Assembly: GCA_039033855.1 (NCBI GenBank)
Contig: JBCCBV010000005.1
Coordinates: forward strand, 113,890 to 177,889
DNA length: 64,000 bases
DNA from: JBCCBV01 sp039033855
Lineage (GTDB): Bacteria > Planctomycetota > Phycisphaerae > Phycisphaerales > Phycisphaeraceae
Direction of reading: 5' to 3'
The translations under genes were made by a program, and so were the position numbers. Below are positions 50,509 through 59,279 of the stretch, one piece after another (within the stretch, counting starts at the first letter, position 1; each line of letters starts with the position of its first letter). The notes beneath the pieces were generated by a model. That model was not told where the DNA came from, did not search any database, and saw only the letters and a program-made list of their open reading frames with translations.

Positions 50509-51684
50509 ATGCCCCTCGACCTCGAGCGTTTGCTGACCGACCGCTCCCGCGCCATCGACGCGTCCGGCATCCGCCGGGCCTTCGACCTGGCCGCGAAGCT
50601 CGACGCCCCCATCAACCTCTCCATCGGTCAGCCGCACTTCGACGTGCCCGCGCCCGTGCGCGACGCCGCCCAGGCCGCGATCGACTCGGGCCGCAACGGC
50701 TACACCCCCACGCAGGGCTCCGCGCCGCTGCTCCAGGCCGTCGGCAAGCGCCTGGCCCAAGAGTTTCCCGCGACCTACGGCCAAGAGGCGGGAGAGACCC
50801 CCGGCCCGCTCGGCTTGCCGCAAGACACCGGCGTGCTCGCTACCTCCGGCGTGTCCGGCGCTCTGGTCCTCGCGCTGCTCGCCTGCGCGCAGCCCGGCGA
50901 CGAGGTCGTCATGCCCGACCCCGGCTTCGTGATGTACCGCCACCTGACCGCGCTCGCCGGCGCCACGCCCGTGCCCGTGGACACCTACCCCGACTTCCGC
51001 CTGACCGCCGAGCGCGTCGAAGCCGTGCTCACCCCCAAGACCAAAATGGTCATTCTCAACTCGCCCGGCAACCCCACCGGCGTGGTGGCCACCGCCCAAG
51101 ACTGCCGCGAGCTTTACGACCTCTGCCAACAGCGCGGCGTGCTGCTGGTGACCGACGAGATCTACGACGCCTTCTGCTACGAACCGTTCGCCTCGCCCGC
51201 CGCCGTGGGCCGGAACCTGCTGCTGCTCCGCGGGTTTTCCAAGACCTACGGCATGACGGGCTGGCGGCTCGGATACGCCGTGGGCCCCAAGCCGCTGATC
51301 GAGCAGATGGCCAAGTTCCAGCAGTACACCTTTGTTTGCGCCCCGTCGATGACCCAGGCCGCAGGCGTCGCCGCGCTCGACGTCGACATGTCCGCCGAGA
51401 TCGACGCCTACCGCCGAAAGCGCGACCGCGTGGTCGAACGATTGAGCGGCCATTACCAGCTCACCCCGCCCGGCGGCGCGTTCTACGCCTTCCCCGAAGT
51501 GCCTGAGAACCTGGGCATGACCGGCAGCCAGTTCATCGAGCACGCCATCACGTCCAAGAAGCTCATCGTCATCCCCGGCTCGGTGTTCTCGCAGCGCGAC
51601 ACGCACTTGCGCATCAGCTTCGCCGCCGACGACGACACGCTCGACGCCGGGCTCGACGCGCTGGTCGAACTCGCTTCCGAGTAA
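50509..51684 (+). CDS. Class I/II aminotransferase
   Basis: 391 residues of PLP fold type I. The Schiff-base lysine is in RGFSKTYGMTGWRLGY (about K245), NSPGNPTGVV is the family motif, TDEIYD carries the PLP-ring aspartate, and a late Arg in THLRISFA binds the substrate carboxylate. It fits the aspartate/aromatic aminotransferase-like group (subgroup I-gamma by NPTG and FSKTYGMTG), but the amino donor cannot be told. It lies 80 bases after the small basic protein. Confidence 0.92.
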   Translation: MPLDLERLLTDRSRAIDASGIRRAFDLAAKLDAPINLSIGQPHFDVPAPVRDAAQAAIDSGRNGYTPTQGSAPLLQAVGKRLAQEFPATYGQEAGETPGPLGLPQDTGVLATSGVSGALVLALLACAQPGDEVVMPDPGFVMYRHLTALAGATPVPVDTYPDFRLTAERVEAVLTPKTKMVILNSPGNPTGVVATAQDCRELYDLCQQRGVLLVTDEIYDAFCYEPFASPAAVGRNLLLLRGFSKTYGMTGWRLGYAVGPKPLIEQMAKFQQYTFVCAPSMTQAAGVAALDVDMSAEIDAYRRKRDRVVERLSGHYQLTPPGGAFYAFPEVPENLGMTGSQFIEHAITSKKLIVIPGSVFSQRDTHLRISFAADDDTLDAGLDALVELASE

Positions 51685-51702
51685 ACGCGGGGCTTGTGCA
51701 AG

Positions 51703-52773
51703 TCAGCCGTCTAGCAGGGCGGTGGGCAACAGCTCGCCCCGCTTCACACCCGTGTTTAGCGCACGGCCGATGCAGTCTTCGAACCGCATCGCCGGGATGC
51801 CCGTGCCGGGCCGCATGACGGTGAGGTCGTCGGCGGTCAGCACCCGGCCGGCCTCCAGGTCGCGCGCCGCCGCCACGCTCTGCCGGGCGACCCGGCGTAC
51901 GTCGCGCTCGATCGGCGTGACTTGCTTGGTAATCGGCCCGACCATCCGCTCGGCCCGCCGAACGTTGGCGACGTACTCCGCAAAGCCGTCCGGGTCCTGG
52001 CTGGCCCGGTGGTCCGGCCCGGGCGCCGTGCGGTCCAACGTCAGGTGTTTTTCCAAGACCACCGCGCCGCACGCCGTCGCTAGCGCCCCGGTGTCCGTGG
52101 CGGGGGTGTGATCGCTGTACCCCACCGGCAGGCCGTAACGATCGCGCAGCGCCGCCACCCCGCCGAGCCCCGCCAGCGCGTCCGGCGTCGGGTAGCTCGA
52201 CACGCAGTGCAACAGCGCGCCGCCCCCCCGGAAGTGCCCGTCGGAACCCGGCCCGCCTTCCCCTCGCATCCACTCCGCCGCGAAGCTCACCTCTTCCAGG
52301 TCCGCCGCCCCGGTCGACACCAGCATCGGCAGGCCCAGCCCGGCCGCCGCCCGCAGCAGCACCGGGTTCACGCAATCAGGCGAAGCGATCTTGACCGCGT
52401 CGAGCCCGAGCGCCTCCAACTCGGCCACGTCTTGCGGGCTAAACGGCGTGGCCACCAAGCCGAGTCCCTTGGACCGCGCCAACTCCGCCGCCTGCCGGTT
52501 CGCCTCGCCCGGCATCGCCAGCCCGGCCAGCAGCCCGCGCGCATCGTCGGCTCCACTTTTTTGATACCCCGCCAGCTCGGCCGAGCCCGACAGCAGCCGC
52601 TCCGGCGAAAACACCTGCAGCTTCACCGCGTCGGCCCCGGATTCCGCAGCGGCTTCCACCAGTTGCAGCAGCTTGCGGGGGTCGCCGTCGTGGTTCACCC
52701 CCAGCTCGGCCACGACCCACACCCGGGCCGGGCCCTGGGCGTCTGCGGGTTTCCAAGGCGGCCACTCTGCCAT
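51703..52773 (-). CDS. N-acetylneuraminate synthase (NeuB) family protein
   Basis: 356 residues. A TIM-barrel synthase domain starts VWVVAELGVNHDGDPRKLLQ, has ESGADAVKLQVFSPERLL, then LHCVSSYPTPDA and GYSDHTP, and ends near ACGAVVLEKHLTLD; a C-terminal SAF/antifreeze-like domain (VLTADDLTVMRPGTGIPAM) caps the active site. The reaction is condensation of phosphoenolpyruvate with a hexosamine to make a nonulosonic acid (neuraminic, legionaminic or pseudaminic). No partner genes (neuA, neuC, pse, leg) flank it. Divergent from uvrA with 31 bases between. Confidence 0.9.
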   Translation of the reverse strand: MAEWPPWKPADAQGPARVWVVAELGVNHDGDPRKLLQLVEAAAESGADAVKLQVFSPERLLSGSAELAGYQKSGADDARGLLAGLAMPGEANRQAAELARSKGLGLVATPFSPQDVAELEALGLDAVKIASPDCVNPVLLRAAAGLGLPMLVSTGAADLEEVSFAAEWMRGEGGPGSDGHFRGGGALLHCVSSYPTPDALAGLGGVAALRDRYGLPVGYSDHTPATDTGALATACGAVVLEKHLTLDRTAPGPDHRASQDPDGFAEYVANVRRAERMVGPITKQVTPIERDVRRVARQSVAAARDLEAGRVLTADDLTVMRPGTGIPAMRFEDCIGRALNTGVKRGELLPTALLDG

Positions 52774-52804
52774 CCCGCGATGCTACCGCCTACGCTCCGC
52801 ATTC

Positions 52805-55800
52805 ATGCCCATCACCGAGATCTCCATCCGTGGCGCCCGCGAACACAACCTGCGCGGCGTCGACCTCGACATCCCCCGCGACAAGCTGGTGGTCATCACC
52901 GGCCCGTCCGGGTCGGGCAAGTCCTCGCTCGCGTTCGACACCGTCTTCGCCGAGGGCCAACGCAAATACATGGAGTCGCTGTCGGCCTACGCCCGGCAGT
53001 TCCTCGACCGCATGCGCAAGCCCAAGGTCGAGCGCATCGAAGGCCTGCCGCCCACCATCGCCATCGAGCAGCGCTCGGCTTCGCACAACCCGCGCTCCAC
53101 CGTCGCCACCACGACCGAGGTCTACGACTACCTCCGCCTGCTCTGGGCCCGCATCGGCTCGCCCCGGTGCTGGCAGGTCGAAAAGGGCAAGGCCTGCGGA
53201 CACCCGCTCACCCAGCAGTCGGCGCGCATGATCGTCGACCACGTCCTGGCTCGGCCCGACGGCGCCAAGCTCATGATCTGCGCCCCGGTCATCCGCGGGA
53301 AAAAAGGCCACCACAAAGAAGTCTTCGCCGGCCTGACCCGCCAGGGCTTCGTCCGCGCCCGCGTCGATGGTGAGGTGATCGACCTGCGCGACCTCGCCGA
53401 AACCAAGGCCAAAACGCCCTTCACCACCCAGACCCAGCGGTACCAGAAGCACACCATCGACGCCGTGGTCGACCGCGTGGTCATCCGCCGAGGGACCGAA
53501 GAAGAACAAGACGAACTCCGCCAACGCGTGGCCGACTCCATCGAGCTTTCGCTCAAGCTGGCCAACGGCGTGTCCGTGGTCGCCGAGCAAAGCGACAGCG
53601 GCGAGTGGACCGACACGCTCTTTAGCGAACGTCACGCCTGCCCGATCCACCCCGAGTGCGCGCTGGAAGACCTTGAGCCAAGGCTGTTTTCCTTCAACTC
53701 GCCGTCCGGCGCCTGCCCAACCTGCAAGGGCCTGGGCACGCGCTTTGAGTTCGACCCGGCGCTCGTCGTGCCCAACCCCGAGCTGCCCCTGGCCGAGGGC
53801 GCCGTTGAGGCCTGGCGCAAAAGCGGCAAGCGGATGAACATCCTCTACGGCCGGCTCATCCGCCGGTTCTGCCGCGACTTCGAGGTCTCCCCGCAAACGC
53901 CTTACAAGTCGCTGCCCAAGGCCGTGCAGCGCATCTTGCTCGAAGGCACCACCGACCGCGACGAAACCAAATACGGCGCCGCGTTCGAAGGCGTCATCCC
54001 CAACCTTCAACGCCGGTTCGACACCACCGACAGCGAGTTCGTCAAGCACCGCCTGTCCGGTTACCTCAGCGAGCGCCCGTGCGACGCCTGCGAAGGCGCC
54101 CGGCTCAGCCCCGAGTCGCTGCACGTGTTCCTCGAACTCGACCCGGCCCAGGCACCGCCCGGCCTGGCCGAGCTGGCCTCGACCACCGTGGGCAAGTTCA
54201 AGCGCGCCGCGCAAGGCGTCGTCGACCCGCCGGCGCCCGAAACGCTGTGCTTCAACATCGCCGACATCACCCGGATGACCATCGAACAGACCGCGCTGCT
54301 GTTCGACGCCGTCGAACTCCAAGGCGAGTCCGAGGCCATCGCCGCGCCGATCCTCAAAGAGATCGTGGCGCGTCTGGGCTTCATGCAGAGCGTCGGGCTC
54401 AACTACCTGGGCCTGAACCGATCGACCGGCACCTTGTCCGGGGGCGAGGCCCAGCGCATCCGCCTGGCCACGCAGGTGGGCTCGGGCCTGGTCGGCTGCT
54501 GCTACGTGCTCGACGAACCCACCATCGGCCTGCACCAGCGCGACAACGCACGGCTGATCCGCACCCTCCGACGGCTGTGCGACATCGGCAACACCGTGCT
54601 GGTGGTCGAGCACGACCTCGACACCGTACGCGCCGCCGACTACCTGATCGATGTCGGCCCCGGCCCGGGCCGGCACGGCGGGCAGATCGTTTCGCAGGGC
54701 CTCGTGGAAGAAGTGGCCCTGGACCCCGAGTCGCTGACCGGCCGGTACCTGCGCCGCGACCTCGAAATCCCCGTCCCCACCGAACGCCGGGCCGTCAGCA
54801 CCAAAAAGGCGATGGTGGTCAAGGGCGCCCGGGCCAACAACCTCCGCAACGTAGACGCGGCGTTCCCGCTCGGCGGGCTGATCCTCGTCACCGGCGTGTC
54901 CGGCTCGGGCAAGAGCACGCTGGTGAATCAAGTGCTGCTCAAGGCTGCGCAGAAGGCCGTCACCGGCTCGCGCGTCACGCCCGGCGCCCACACCCGTGTT
55001 ACCGGCCTGGGCAAGGTCGACCGGGTCATCGAGGTCGATCAGTCGCCCATCGGCCGGACGCCGCGCTCGAACCCCGGCACGTACACCGGCGTGTTCGACC
55101 TGATCCGCGCCCTGTACGCCAAGACCAAAGAGGCCAAGCTCCGCGGATACCAGCCGGGGCGGTTTTCGTTCAACGTCAAGGGCGGACGGTGCGAAGCTTG
55201 CCAGGGCCAGGGCCTTAAGAAAATCGAGATGCACTTCCTGCCCGACGTGTTTGTGGCCTGCGATGTCTGCGGCGGCACGCGATACGAGCGGGAAACGCTT
55301 GAGGTCACCCTCCGCGGCAAGAACATCGCCGACGTGTTGGCGCTGACCGTGGAAGAGGCGCTCGAGTTTTTTGATTCCTTCGCCGACATCGCCCGGCTGT
55401 TGCGGGCGCTCTGCGACGTGGGCCTGGGTTACATTCAGCTCGGCCAGGCCAGCACCACGCTGTCTGGCGGCGAGGCCCAGCGCGTCAAGCTCGCCACCGA
55501 ACTCGGCAAGCGCAGCGTCGGCCACACGCTGTACGTGCTCGACGAGCCCACCACCGGGCTGCACATGCACGACGTGCGCAAGCTGATCGAGGTGCTCGAC
55601 CGCCTGGCCGACGCCGGCCACACCGTGCTGCTGATCGAACACCACCTCGACGTCATTAAGCGGGCCGACTGGGTGCTCGACTTGGGCCCCGAAGGCGGCG
55701 ACGGCGGGGGAACCCTGGTCGCCCAGGGCACGCCCGAAGACATCGCCGCCAACCCCGACAGCTACACGGGCACATTCCTGCGCGAGGTGCTCGAACCCGA

Positions 55801-55816
55801 CGCCGTGCACGCTTGA
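52805..55816 (+). CDS. uvrA: Excinuclease ABC subunit A
   Basis: 1003 residues; damage-sensing ATPase of nucleotide excision repair. It has two ABC modules: first Walker A GPSGSGKSS (33-41), signature LSGGEAQRIRLATQVG; second Walker A GVSGSGKST (about 697-705), signature LSGGEAQRVKLATELG. Zinc-knuckle cysteines are at CPTCKG, CDACEG, CEACQG and CDVCGG. RSNPGTYTGVFDLIR is a UvrA hallmark. ATG 52805 gives the usual MPITEISIRGAREHNL start. Some 200 residues carry shadow reading frames on the opposite strand. Confidence 0.97.
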   Translation: MPITEISIRGAREHNLRGVDLDIPRDKLVVITGPSGSGKSSLAFDTVFAEGQRKYMESLSAYARQFLDRMRKPKVERIEGLPPTIAIEQRSASHNPRSTVATTTEVYDYLRLLWARIGSPRCWQVEKGKACGHPLTQQSARMIVDHVLARPDGAKLMICAPVIRGKKGHHKEVFAGLTRQGFVRARVDGEVIDLRDLAETKAKTPFTTQTQRYQKHTIDAVVDRVVIRRGTEEEQDELRQRVADSIELSLKLANGVSVVAEQSDSGEWTDTLFSERHACPIHPECALEDLEPRLFSFNSPSGACPTCKGLGTRFEFDPALVVPNPELPLAEGAVEAWRKSGKRMNILYGRLIRRFCRDFEVSPQTPYKSLPKAVQRILLEGTTDRDETKYGAAFEGVIPNLQRRFDTTDSEFVKHRLSGYLSERPCDACEGARLSPESLHVFLELDPAQAPPGLAELASTTVGKFKRAAQGVVDPPAPETLCFNIADITRMTIEQTALLFDAVELQGESEAIAAPILKEIVARLGFMQSVGLNYLGLNRSTGTLSGGEAQRIRLATQVGSGLVGCCYVLDEPTIGLHQRDNARLIRTLRRLCDIGNTVLVVEHDLDTVRAADYLIDVGPGPGRHGGQIVSQGLVEEVALDPESLTGRYLRRDLEIPVPTERRAVSTKKAMVVKGARANNLRNVDAAFPLGGLILVTGVSGSGKSTLVNQVLLKAAQKAVTGSRVTPGAHTRVTGLGKVDRVIEVDQSPIGRTPRSNPGTYTGVFDLIRALYAKTKEAKLRGYQPGRFSFNVKGGRCEACQGQGLKKIEMHFLPDVFVACDVCGGTRYERETLEVTLRGKNIADVLALTVEEALEFFDSFADIARLLRALCDVGLGYIQLGQASTTLSGGEAQRVKLATELGKRSVGHTLYVLDEPTTGLHMHDVRKLIEVLDRLADAGHTVLLIEHHLDVIKRADWVLDLGPEGGDGGGTLVAQGTPEDIAANPDSYTGTFLREVLEPDAVHA

Positions 55817-55917
55817 GCGCGAACAGTTTTGTGCCCCGCGCGGTAACGCAACGCCTTAGCGCCGGGTCTGAAAGGGCGGTACGTTCTTCCATTCACCTAT
55901 CTGGAAAAGTCCTCGTC

Positions 55918-56346
55918 ATGTTCCAACGCCTGCTCGCCTCGTCGCTCGTCTTCGCCTGCGCCCTTAGCCTCCTGGCCTGCGAATCCAAGCCCGGTTTCGT
56001 GGGCACCTGGGTCATCGAAGACCTGCCCGACATGCCGCTGCCCGACGGCGCCGAGTCCGCGACTTTCCGCGTGTTCGAGGATCAAACCGCGGTCATGACG
56101 CTCCAAGGCGCCGACGGCCAGGACGTGTTCGGCATGGCCGGGACTTGGGCGCCGCTCTCTGAAACCACCGCCGAGATCGCCACCGAGAACGGCAGCGACG
56201 GGACGATCCGGCTCCTGGAAGACGGTTCGTTGCTCGCGACCTCGCCGGGGGGGACCACGCTGACCTTCACCCGCGCGGAAAGTGCTGCACACACACGGCC
56301 AGCCACACAGCCAGATACTCAGCCAGATACTCAGCCAGCTGAGTAA
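55918..56346 (+). CDS. Small lipoprotein of unknown function
   Basis: 142 residues. The lipobox LSLLAC gives a lipoprotein, and the mature part resembles the lipocalin-like small fold GFVGTWVIEDLPDMPL, with FEDQTAVMTLQ and GTWAPLSETTAEI strands. The C-terminus is a short repeat of TQPD (three units) encoded by a direct repeat CCAGATACTCAG near 56309-56340, which could vary in length by slippage. No family identified. It lies between uvrA and atpC on the same strand. Confidence 0.75.
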   Translation: MFQRLLASSLVFACALSLLACESKPGFVGTWVIEDLPDMPLPDGAESATFRVFEDQTAVMTLQGADGQDVFGMAGTWAPLSETTAEIATENGSDGTIRLLEDGSLLATSPGGTTLTFTRAESAAHTRPATQPDTQPDTQPAE

Positions 56347-56389
56347 GCCCGCGCTTGCGGAGCCGCCCGCGCCGGGGCATCATCCCGCC

Positions 56390-56782
56390 ATGGCCGATTC
56401 GCTCCACTGCTCTGTTGTCACCCCCGAGGGGGAAGTGCTCGACCAGGCGTTCACCTATGTGGACCTGCCGCTGACCGACGGCCGGATGGGCTTTTTGCCC
56501 AACCGTGCCCCGATCGTGGCCGAGCTCGGCGCCGGCAAGTTCCGCGCCAAAGGGCCCGAAGGCGAGCAGGTCCTGGCCATCGCCGGGGGGTTCGTTCAAC
56601 TGGACGGCGCGTCGATGACTGTGCTCACCGAATACGCCGTCCGCAAAGCCGACCTCACGCGTGAAGACGCCAGCCAGGCCCTGGACGACGCCAAGGCTCT
56701 GCCCGCCGACACGCCCGAAGCCCGGGCCGACCGTCAGCGGAAGATCGACCGCGCCGCCGCTGGGCTCAGCTTGTTCGCTTGA
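56390..56782 (+). CDS. atpC: ATP synthase epsilon subunit
   Basis: 130 residues. Typical AtpC start HCSVVTPEGEVLDQAF, then LPLTDGRMGFLPNRAPIVAE and LAIAGGFVQLDG; the C-terminal helical part is TREDASQALDDAKALPADT and shorter than usual. It acts as the central-stalk subunit and inhibits ATP hydrolysis. In most bacteria it is last in the atp operon after atpD; here neither atpD nor any other F1/Fo gene is near. ATG 56390 lies 43 bases after the lipoprotein stop. Confidence 0.93.
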   Translation: MADSLHCSVVTPEGEVLDQAFTYVDLPLTDGRMGFLPNRAPIVAELGAGKFRAKGPEGEQVLAIAGGFVQLDGASMTVLTEYAVRKADLTREDASQALDDAKALPADTPEARADRQRKIDRAAAGLSLFA

Positions 56783-56951
56783 GCCTGCTCGCCTGAGCAG
56801 AGCGAATCCGGCCGCAGTTGGCCATCGTGGCCCGGGGCGTAGAGTCTGACCGATATCTTCGAGGTGCAGCCCGGGTAATGCCGGGGGCGATCTTTGCACC
56901 CAAGGGGCGCTGCGCCACGCCGAACACCCCCCGACGATCTCCGACGCGCCC

Positions 56952-59279
56952 ATGCGCAGACGCCTGCGGCGACTACTCCCGAGTATGTTTCATCGGCGGC
57001 TCCTGCTGCTGTCGGTGCTCGGGGCGGCGTTCGCCTCGGTCCTGGTCGCCCAGGCCGCCCGCCTGACCCTGGGCGAACACCACGCCAAGAGCCGCGAGCT
57101 CGCCGAGCGCGCCCTATTGCGCGACGAGTTTGTGCCCACCATCCGCGGCCGAATCCTCGACCGCCAAGGCCTGGTGCTCGCCGAAGACCGCCCGGGCTTC
57201 GCCGTGACCGTGGACTTCGAGGTCCTCAGCGGCGCCTGGGCGCACCGCAAGGCCGTCGACCGCGCCGAGGAGGACGCCGGCCCCGACTGGTTCCGCCTGT
57301 CCGACGCCGAGCGTCAGCAGCGCATCGCCGCGGCCCGCGAGCCCTACGCCCAGCAGGTCCAGCAGCTTTGGGCCGCACTGTCGGATGTCGGGGGGGTGTT
57401 GCCCGACGAACTCGAACGCCGCCGAAACCGGGTGCTCGAAACCGTAGGTTCGCGTCAGAGCGACGTCTGGCGCCGCTGGCGCGCCCGGGCCGAAGACCGC
57501 CTCGGCCAAGACGTGCCCTGGGCCCGGGTCGCCAGGCCGATCGCCGAACGCGAACGCGCCCACGCGCTGATCGACGGCCTCGACGACAGCCGAGCCGGCC
57601 ACATCCGACGGCTGCGCGCCGGCGCGCTGCAAGCCAAGCGCAGCGAAACCGACGCCGGCGCCCTCGAGGTTTGGCAGGCCGTCCACCTCGAACCGACCCG
57701 CCGACGCCGATACCCCAACGACCGGATGCGGGTCGCGCTGCCCACCGACGGGCTGCCCTCGCCCTTGCGCGACGCCTTTGCCGGCGAGCCGTTTGTGGTC
57801 GATATCGAGTCCCTAGCCATGCCCGTTCTGGGTTGGATCCGCCCGGCCTACGCCGAGGAACTCGACGCCCGCCCGTTCCGCACGCGCGACGGGATCGTCG
57901 ACCTGGGCGGCTATCGCGACGGCGACGTGGCCGGCGGAGCCGGCGTCGAGTCGGCCCTCGAACCCTGGCTCCGCGGCGGGCTCGGCCAGATCACCACCCA
58001 CCGCCGCACGCGCGAGGTCATCTCCGAAACCCCGACCCGCCCGGGGCGCGACATCCAGCTCACCGTCGACCTGCGGCTGCAAGCCTGGGTCCGGGCCGTG
58101 TTCGACCCCCAGCTTGGGCTGACCGTCATCCAGCCCTGGCACGGGCCCGACGAGGAAGTCCAGCCGCGTTTGGGCGAAGCGCTCTACGGCGCCGCCGTGG
58201 TGTTAGAGATCGACACCGGCCACATCCTGGCCGCGGTGTCGCACCCCACGGCCATCGACCGCCAGGCCACGCGCCAAGGCCGCGGCCCCTACGCCGACGA
58301 CCCCTCGGCCTTCCCGCTGCTGTTCCGCCCGGCGGCCCGCGCGTACCAGCCCGGATCGACGGTCAAGCCCCTGGTCGTCGCCGCCGCCATCAGCGACGGC
58401 AAACTCGGGCCCCGCCAACGCCTCGACGTGCCCGGCCACCTGTGGGAAAACCGGCCCGAGGTCTTCCGCGACTGGCGCTACAAAGCCGGCGGCGCGCCCT
58501 TCGGCGAGATCGACGCCTCCGACGCCCTCATGGTCAGCTCCAACGTCTTCATGGGCTACCTGGCCGGGCGGCTGGGCCCCGAGCGCATCGCGTGGTGGTA
58601 CCGCACGTTCGGGTTCGGCGAGCGGGTCGGCGTCGGCCTGCCGGAAGAAGTCGGCGGCGCCGCGCCGGGCGGGGCCGACCAAAAACCCGTGGCGTACGAA
58701 GAAGCCTGCTTCATCTCCATCGGCCAGGGCCCGGTCACCTGGACACCGTTCCAAGCGGCCAACGCCTACGCCATGCTGGTCCGCCGGGGAGAGTTTGTCC
58801 CGACCACGCTGGTGATGGAGCCGTCGTACGCGGTCGTCCAGGCCGTGCAGGGGCAAACAACGCTGCGCGACCTGCCCAGCCCGCCGCTGCAGCGCCAGGC
58901 GGTCGATATCGCCCTCGAAGGCATGCGCCGCAGCGCCAGCGAATACCAGGGCACGACCCGCCACCTCAACCGGCTCGACCGCGAGCCGCTTTGGAACACG
59001 CCCGGCGTCACCGTGCTGGCCAAGTCCGGCACCGCCGAAACCAGCCCGCTCCGCCGACCCATCGACGACGACGGCGACGGCTACCCCGACCGCTTTGGCG
59101 AGATCATCAAGACCGGCAACCACGCCTGGGTCGTGGCGCTCGTCCAGCCGCAAGGCGCCGACCGGCCGACCCACGTCGTGGCCGTGGTCGTCGAATACGC
59201 CGGCAGCGGCGGGCAGATCGCCGGCCCCATCGCCAACCAGATCGTCCGCGGCCTGGCCGACCTGGGGCTGCTGCGATGA
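56952..59279 (+). CDS. mrdA: Penicillin-binding protein 2 (transpeptidase)
   Basis: 775 residues; class B PBP that cross-links peptidoglycan in cell elongation. After a short cytoplasmic part, one membrane anchor LLLLSVLGAAFASVLVAQAA (about 15-35). The dimerisation domain contains TIRGRILDRQGLVLAEDRPG. Transpeptidase motifs are the nucleophile S469 in YQPGSTVKPLV, SSN (about 528-530) and KSGTAE (about 691-696). It is 120-150 residues longer than E. coli PBP2 in the N-terminal half, where a charged helical insert (EEDAGPDWFRLSDAERQQRI) occurs. Coupled to rodA by ATGA. Confidence 0.94.
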   Translation: MRRRLRRLLPSMFHRRLLLLSVLGAAFASVLVAQAARLTLGEHHAKSRELAERALLRDEFVPTIRGRILDRQGLVLAEDRPGFAVTVDFEVLSGAWAHRKAVDRAEEDAGPDWFRLSDAERQQRIAAAREPYAQQVQQLWAALSDVGGVLPDELERRRNRVLETVGSRQSDVWRRWRARAEDRLGQDVPWARVARPIAERERAHALIDGLDDSRAGHIRRLRAGALQAKRSETDAGALEVWQAVHLEPTRRRRYPNDRMRVALPTDGLPSPLRDAFAGEPFVVDIESLAMPVLGWIRPAYAEELDARPFRTRDGIVDLGGYRDGDVAGGAGVESALEPWLRGGLGQITTHRRTREVISETPTRPGRDIQLTVDLRLQAWVRAVFDPQLGLTVIQPWHGPDEEVQPRLGEALYGAAVVLEIDTGHILAAVSHPTAIDRQATRQGRGPYADDPSAFPLLFRPAARAYQPGSTVKPLVVAAAISDGKLGPRQRLDVPGHLWENRPEVFRDWRYKAGGAPFGEIDASDALMVSSNVFMGYLAGRLGPERIAWWYRTFGFGERVGVGLPEEVGGAAPGGADQKPVAYEEACFISIGQGPVTWTPFQAANAYAMLVRRGEFVPTTLVMEPSYAVVQAVQGQTTLRDLPSPPLQRQAVDIALEGMRRSASEYQGTTRHLNRLDREPLWNTPGVTVLAKSGTAETSPLRRPIDDDGDGYPDRFGEIIKTGNHAWVVALVQPQGADRPTHVVAVVVEYAGSGGQIAGPIANQIVRGLADLGLLR

